From: Streptomyces sp. RP5T
GTDB lineage: Bacteria; Actinomycetota; Actinomycetes; Streptomycetales; Streptomycetaceae
Length of the DNA stretch: 53,864 bases
Direction: 5' to 3'
Assembly: GCF_003933965.1 (NCBI RefSeq)
Contig: NZ_RSAJ01000002.1
Location: 1-53,864, forward strand
In this document: positions 49,984-53,864 of the stretch, in pieces
How the letters are laid out: the number at the start of each line of letters is the position of its first letter
How positions within the stretch are numbered: the stretch's first letter is position 1
Program-made: the position numbers and the translations under genes
The notes under the pieces: model-generated
Seen by the model: only the letters and a program-made list of their open reading frames with translations
The model's database searches: none
What the model was told of the DNA's origin: nothing

Positions 49984-52181
49984 ACGCACAGAGTCCTCAG
50001 CCGCCTCAGGGCAACCCGAAACCCCAGCAGCAACCGCCGCAGCAGAGAGCCGAGCCGGACAAGGCCGCCGGCTCCGACCAGGGGAACGGCCCGGAACAGC
50101 CCCAGTCCGACGTCATCGGGGGCGCCGCGGCCGACCCGCTCGGCGAGGAGGCGCTGCCCGGGGCCGCGGCCGCCGCCTCCCGGATCTACCGCTCCACCGT
50201 GTCCTCGCACGGCTCCGGCACCCTCATCAGCTCGGGGTCCGTGCAGACCATGAACTTCTACGGCGGACAGACGGCCGAGCGGCTGCTCGCCGGCCCCCTC
50301 CCCGAGGACGAACTGCGCAGGCTGCGCCGGGTCTTCCAGGAACCCGAGGACTACGACACCTACCGCGGGCAACTGCGCGGCGGACAGCTCCTGGTCCTGC
50401 TGGGCCGTCCCGGTACCGGTCGCTTCTACACCGCGCTGTCCCTGCTGGACGACCTGACCCGCGGCCAGGTCTCGCGGCTCGACCCGCGCACCGACCTGGA
50501 CAAGCTGGACGACGGCCAGATCGACGAGGGCCACGGCTACGTGCTGGAACCCGGCACCACCGGACTGCCCGACGAGACCGGCCTGGACCGGCTGTGCGAA
50601 CTGCTGCGCAAGAAGCAGGCGTACGCGGTGCTGCTGGCCACCCCCGAACCCGGGGACATGCTCTCCCGCAGCGGTCGCTACCACCGCGTCCACACCCCGG
50701 CCGCCCAGACCGCCGTACTCGAAGGTCACCTCGCCGACGAACTCGACGAGGCGGGCCCCGAGGCGTACGAGCGGGCCCGGGCCATGGCCCTCGATCCCGA
50801 GGTGGTGGAGGCGTGCGGCCTGAACGACCTGCTGCCCGCCGAGGCCGCCCACTTCGCGACCCTGCTGGCCCGCAACACCCGCGGCGAGCTCACCCACGAC
50901 GAACTGCTCGCCGCATGCCGGAGGTTCGCCGAGAGCCAGGCCGCCGAGTGGTTCGCCGGAGGTGTCCGCTCCGAGACCCCCGAGCGGTTACGGGACGCGG
51001 CCTACCGGATCGCCGTCGCCGTCCTGGACGGGGCCTCGCTCAGCGCCGTAGCCGAGGCCGCCGAGGTGCTCGCCTGGGAACTGGCCGTCACCGTCGATCC
51101 GGAGGCGACCCCCGGCCGCCCGCTGTTCAGCGACGGCGTCGACGCCCGGCTGGTCTCCGCCCGCGCGGTCGCCGAACTCGGCACGGAGGAGGTCGGTACC
51201 GAGGAGGTCCCGGTCCGCACCGTGCGCTTCGCGGGTGACGCCCTCGCTCCGGCCGTCCTCGGCCATCTCTGGCAGCACCGGCACAACGCGCGCGGGCCCG
51301 TGCTGCGTTGGCTGTCCGGACTGTGCGAGGACGACCGGCCCCAGGTCTGGGTGCGGGCCGCCGTCGCGGCCGGACAGCTGTGCCGCCTCGACCTGTCGCA
51401 CACCGTGCACGAACTGGTCCAGCCCATGGCACAGGCCAAGCAGGCCCGGCGCCGGCTCTTCGCCGCGACCGTGCTCGACGTGGCCCTGCGCTCCCCGGAC
51501 GTCGGCAGCGCGATCCGCGCCCTGGTCGCCTCCTGGGCCCGGCACGGCGACGAGCAGCTGCGCTGGACGGCGGGCGCCGTGCTCGGCAGGGGGCGGGCCA
51601 CGGTCACCCCGCGCGAGACGCTGGACCTGCTCGGCGGGATCGGCGTCTGGGACGAGGGCCGACTGCGGGCCGACGCGGCCGTCCAGGTGGCCCACTTCGC
51701 GGGCGCCCACCCCGACGGCCGGACGCCGAGCCGGATCCGGGCCTGGCTCTCCGACGAACGCCGGCCCCAGCAGGACCTCGGTCTGCAGAGCACGATCTTC
51801 CTGGCCTCCGTCACCGTGGTCGATCTCTGGAACCAGCACGGCGATCTGGAGGGCCACGGCGACTGGCCGCTGATGCTCGCCCTCGCCGCCGTACGGCCCG
51901 CGCAGGCCGTGGAACTCGCCGGGCTCCTGTGGACGGCCCTGCAGACGCCACGCTCCTACGAGGCAGCCGTCGACGCCCTGTCCGGCTGGCTGCGCGACTC
52001 GGCCGGCCGGCCCTGGGCCGAGTGGCTGGAGCGGTTCCTGCCGCTGCTCGTGCACAGCCAGGACGACCGGGACCGGCTGCTGGCACTGATCACGGAACTG
52101 ACCGAAGACCCCGACCAACCACTAGACGAACAGCAGGTCCGCCGCCTGTGGGGGGCGGTCCAGGGAGCGGGTACACCATGA
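49980..52181 (+). CDS. STAND-like protein with degenerate P-loop and C-terminal helical repeats
   Basis: The 733-residue protein from GTG 49980 has a Pro/Gln-rich N-terminus, the shared motif HGSGTLISSGSVQTMNFYGG (residues 77-96), then a P-loop-like fold (about 115-290) with LLVLLGRPGTGRFYTALSLL: the Walker A Lys is Arg (R148). A Walker B-like GYVLEPG follows. From about residue 390, HEAT/ARM-type helical pairs run to the end (for example PVLRWLSGLCEDDRPQVWVR). STAND NTPases act as threat sensors; the Arg change suggests weak or no hydrolysis. It overlaps both neighbours (GTGA, ATGA). Confidence 0.75.
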   Translation: MNAQSPQPPQGNPKPQQQPPQQRAEPDKAAGSDQGNGPEQPQSDVIGGAAADPLGEEALPGAAAAASRIYRSTVSSHGSGTLISSGSVQTMNFYGGQTAERLLAGPLPEDELRRLRRVFQEPEDYDTYRGQLRGGQLLVLLGRPGTGRFYTALSLLDDLTRGQVSRLDPRTDLDKLDDGQIDEGHGYVLEPGTTGLPDETGLDRLCELLRKKQAYAVLLATPEPGDMLSRSGRYHRVHTPAAQTAVLEGHLADELDEAGPEAYERARAMALDPEVVEACGLNDLLPAEAAHFATLLARNTRGELTHDELLAACRRFAESQAAEWFAGGVRSETPERLRDAAYRIAVAVLDGASLSAVAEAAEVLAWELAVTVDPEATPGRPLFSDGVDARLVSARAVAELGTEEVGTEEVPVRTVRFAGDALAPAVLGHLWQHRHNARGPVLRWLSGLCEDDRPQVWVRAAVAAGQLCRLDLSHTVHELVQPMAQAKQARRRLFAATVLDVALRSPDVGSAIRALVASWARHGDEQLRWTAGAVLGRGRATVTPRETLDLLGGIGVWDEGRLRADAAVQVAHFAGAHPDGRTPSRIRAWLSDERRPQQDLGLQSTIFLASVTVVDLWNQHGDLEGHGDWPLMLALAAVRPAQAVELAGLLWTALQTPRSYEAAVDALSGWLRDSAGRPWAEWLERFLPLLVHSQDDRDRLLALITELTEDPDQPLDEQQVRRLWGAVQGAGTP

Positions 52182-53254
52182 CGCACAACCAGTGGGGTCA
52201 GCAGTGGCCGCGCCAGGACGAGGAATTCGTCCTGCCGCACGACCTCAGAGGCCCCTTCGTACGCGAGTTCGCCCCACAGGCGGCCTACCGGCACCGCAAC
52301 AGCCAGGTGGCCTCGGTGCTCTACTACAAGAACGGCGGCTACAGCATCCTCACCGTGCGCGGCGCGGAGCACTTCAACAAGCCGCTGATGGCCAAGCCCA
52401 CCTCGGTGTGCTGGATCGCCCGCGGTCAGCACCAGGTCTCCTTCCAGCTCGAACTGCCCACCTACGGCGACCGGTCACGTTTCAAGGCGGGCGCCGACGT
52501 CAACTGGGAGGTGCGCGACTTCTACCTGGCCGCCGAGAAGCGGGTCGTCGACGTGGAGCGCATGCTCCGGCCGCCGCTGGAGGCCCGGTTGCGGGGGGTC
52601 AGCCGCCGCTACAGCCTGGACTCGGCGCAGCAGGTCGACGAGGCGATACAGGACGAGCTGGCCAGCGGCCGGTGGAACGACTTCGGAGCCGACCTCGGGC
52701 TGGTCACCCAGGTCTTCATCCGCATCGACCTCGGCCAGGCCGCCGCCGACCACCAGGCCCAGATGGTCGCGGTGGAGACGGGCAGCAAGGTCCAGGAGGC
52801 CATGGACATCGCCCACAAGGCGCGGATCGCCGCCAACCTCGACGACGCGCAGAAGCTGATCAGCGCGGGCGAGACCGTCCAGTACGCCACGATGCTGGCC
52901 CAGGACCCGAGCCGGGCGCACGAGATCCTCGGCGTGCTCCAGCAGCAGGCCCGCGAGCAGCGCCGGGGCGCCCTGGACTACCTGACCAACCTGATCAACC
53001 AGGGCGTGGTCCAGCGTCACCAGATCGACGACCAGGTCCAGGCCCTCATCGACTACAGCCGTACGGTCGCCGGCGGGGTCTTCCCCAACGGGCTTCCGCA
53101 GGCCCCGACCTCGCTGCTGATACCGCCGATGCCGCCCGCACCACCGCTGCCCCCGGCCGACGCACCGCCGGCCCCTCCCGTGCCGCCGACCGACTCCGTA
53201 CCCGGAGAGGGCACGGGCATGGAGTACGAACCGGGCTCCGGGGCCCGCGAGTGA
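52178..53254 (+). CDS. SPFH/stomatin-like protein without N-terminal membrane anchor
   Basis: The 358-residue protein from ATG 52178 has a middle region like SPFH/band-7 domains: ADVNWEVRDFYLAAEKRV, then VERMLRPPLEARLRGVSRRY and VDEAIQDELASGRWNDFGADLGL followed by a hydrophobic strand (VTQVFIRID), and a helical C-terminal part (about 210-300) typical of SPFH oligomers. It ends in a Pro-rich tail. There is no signal or membrane helix, so it would sit on the inner membrane face. It overlaps both neighbours by four bases (ATGA, GTGA). Confidence 0.7.
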   Translation: MTHNQWGQQWPRQDEEFVLPHDLRGPFVREFAPQAAYRHRNSQVASVLYYKNGGYSILTVRGAEHFNKPLMAKPTSVCWIARGQHQVSFQLELPTYGDRSRFKAGADVNWEVRDFYLAAEKRVVDVERMLRPPLEARLRGVSRRYSLDSAQQVDEAIQDELASGRWNDFGADLGLVTQVFIRIDLGQAAADHQAQMVAVETGSKVQEAMDIAHKARIAANLDDAQKLISAGETVQYATMLAQDPSRAHEILGVLQQQAREQRRGALDYLTNLINQGVVQRHQIDDQVQALIDYSRTVAGGVFPNGLPQAPTSLLIPPMPPAPPLPPADAPPAPPVPPTDSVPGEGTGMEYEPGSGARE

Positions 53255-53739
53255 CTCCGGAAGAACCGGATGCAGCGCACTACGTCGCCGAGCGGCTGCT
53301 GCTGACCGTGCGCGAGGACCTGGGCAGGGCGGACGTGAAGGCGTCCATCCTGCTCTCGGGGGCCGTGGCGGTACCGGCGCTGGCGCTCGGCAGAGGGATA
53401 CCGGCCGGGGCCACCGGGGTCTCCCTGGCGCTCCTCGCGGCCGGCGGGGCGCTCTGGGCGGCCGGCACACTCCTGCTTCTCGCGGTGGTGCTGCCCCGCA
53501 CCGGTACGGTCCGCTCGGTTCCGGGTCCGACGTACTACGCCGACGCGCTCCGTGGCACGGACCTGGAGACATTGCGCCGTGCCGCCGCGGAGGCCGGCGC
53601 CGACCGGGTGAGCTGGCTGCTGACCCAGTTCCAGGACGTCAGCGTCATCCTCTCGGCCAAGTACCGCTGGCTGCGTCGGTCGATGGCGCTGCTCGGGGCG
53701 GGGCTGCTGCTGGCGTTCCTGTCGCTCGCGATGAGCTGA
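53251..53739 (+). CDS. Pycsar-effector-like membrane protein (PycTM/DUF5706 type)
   Basis: The 162-residue protein from GTG 53251 has an N-terminal helix ending in the family-like RADVKASILLSGAVAVPALA (residues 26-45), a second helix (about 57-80, WAAGTLLLLAVVLP), a soluble loop, and a C-terminal segment VSVILSAKYRWLRRSMALLG leading into a last helix (about 141-160). This order and the A-D-x-K-A-S motif resemble PycTM, the membrane effector that Pycsar cCMP/cUMP signalling activates to damage the cell membrane. Four-base overlap with the SPFH gene. The match is by recall; no effect has been shown. Confidence 0.72.
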   Translation: MTPEEPDAAHYVAERLLLTVREDLGRADVKASILLSGAVAVPALALGRGIPAGATGVSLALLAAGGALWAAGTLLLLAVVLPRTGTVRSVPGPTYYADALRGTDLETLRRAAAEAGADRVSWLLTQFQDVSVILSAKYRWLRRSMALLGAGLLLAFLSLAMS

Positions 53740-53788
53740 AGCGGTCGTCCCGGCTCCCTCCACCGGCCCCGGCCGCCCCGGGTGGTGC

Positions 53789-53864
53789 TCAGCCGTCCCG
53801 GAGTTTCTTCAGTCGCTCCACGTCCGCCGCGTGGCCCTCCTTGCCGCCGGGGGTCTCGATGATC
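53789..53864 (-). CDS. nfo: Deoxyribonuclease IV (endonuclease IV), 3' end only
   Basis: The visible 24 residues read ETPGGKEGHAADVERLKKL and end before TGA at 53789-53791. This is the typical C-terminus of Nfo, an AP endonuclease of base-excision repair. Convergent with the Pycsar-like operon; the body of the gene is outside the window. Confidence 0.7.
   Translation of the reverse strand, partial: IIETPGGKEGHAADVERLKKLRDG

Noticed and set aside
49980-52181. Caspase, TIR or other effector domain in the STAND-like protein
   Set aside because: No catalytic motif of these families is visible; the regions outside the P-loop fold look like linker and helical repeats.

Overview
The window is high-GC actinobacterial chromosome. 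GTG/TTG starts, four-base stop/start overlaps, third-position GC bias and gene content all point to Streptomyces. The order glkA, macRS, pfkA, trpEG, aroH, bfr, together with ctaCDF, ctaE-qcrCAB and trpD, matches from memory the S. coelicolor SCO21xx core region, here in the opposite orientation. I see no tRNA, rRNA, insertion sequence, integrase or CRISPR array.

Layout. 1-3.6 kb: a partial disordered protein, a small hypothetical, adenosine kinase, and a cysteine-desulfurase-like protein fused to a TusA domain. 3.8-13.2 kb: the respiratory block, cytochrome aa3 oxidase genes ctaC-ctaD-ctaF and then ctaE-qcrC-qcrA-qcrB (oxidase subunit III and the bc1 complex), interrupted by an L,D-transpeptidase and a degenerate receiver protein. 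13.4-16.1 kb: trpD and a SAM-IV riboswitch controlling a class V aminotransferase. 16.2-24.9 kb: an AfsK-type Ser/Thr kinase with a PQQ propeller, an AsnC-type effector domain, a rhomboid protease, a zinc-ribbon protein, a coiled-coil/NYN protein, two tandem NlpC/P60 wall hydrolases and a lipoprotein metallopeptidase. 24.9-31 kb: a GT87 mannosyltransferase-like membrane protein, a PimB'-like glycosyltransferase, a Tat-exported cholesterol oxidase and a long-chain acyl-CoA ligase. 31-38.5 kb: a phosphoesterase, an SRPBCC protein, an ArsA-like ATPase with an altered P-loop, a DUF5304-like protein, glucokinase, an EEP-family protein, a membrane protein, an esterase and a PlsC acyltransferase. 38.6-46.1 kb: MacSR two-component system, 6-phosphofructokinase, a 2-hydroxyacid dehydrogenase, an attenuator-controlled fused TrpEG, and class II DAHP synthase. 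46.1-48.2 kb: bacterioferritin and its ferredoxin with an iron box, a sulfite-oxidase-like protein, and a His-rich DUF4396-like membrane protein behind a CsoR-type copper operator.

The most unusual part is 48.4-53.7 kb. A Crp/Fnr regulator with a recognisable cyclic-nucleotide cassette is followed on the same strand by four genes joined by GTGA/ATGA/GTGA overlaps: a class III nucleotide-cyclase-like protein, a STAND-like protein with an Arg-for-Lys P-loop and helical repeats, an SPFH/stomatin-like protein, and a small membrane protein resembling the Pycsar effector family (PycTM/DUF5706). The tail of the cyclase-like protein and the N-terminal region of the STAND-like protein share a short Gly-rich motif. 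I infer an expanded Pycsar-like cyclic-nucleotide signalling or conflict system; no function has been shown. The window ends in the 3' end of an endonuclease IV gene.

Regulatory DNA is rich: a SAM-IV riboswitch, a trp leader peptide with attenuator, an iron box, a CsoR-type operator inside a promoter spacer, a perfect palindrome over the ctaE start, and six copies of a dispersed intergenic repeat.
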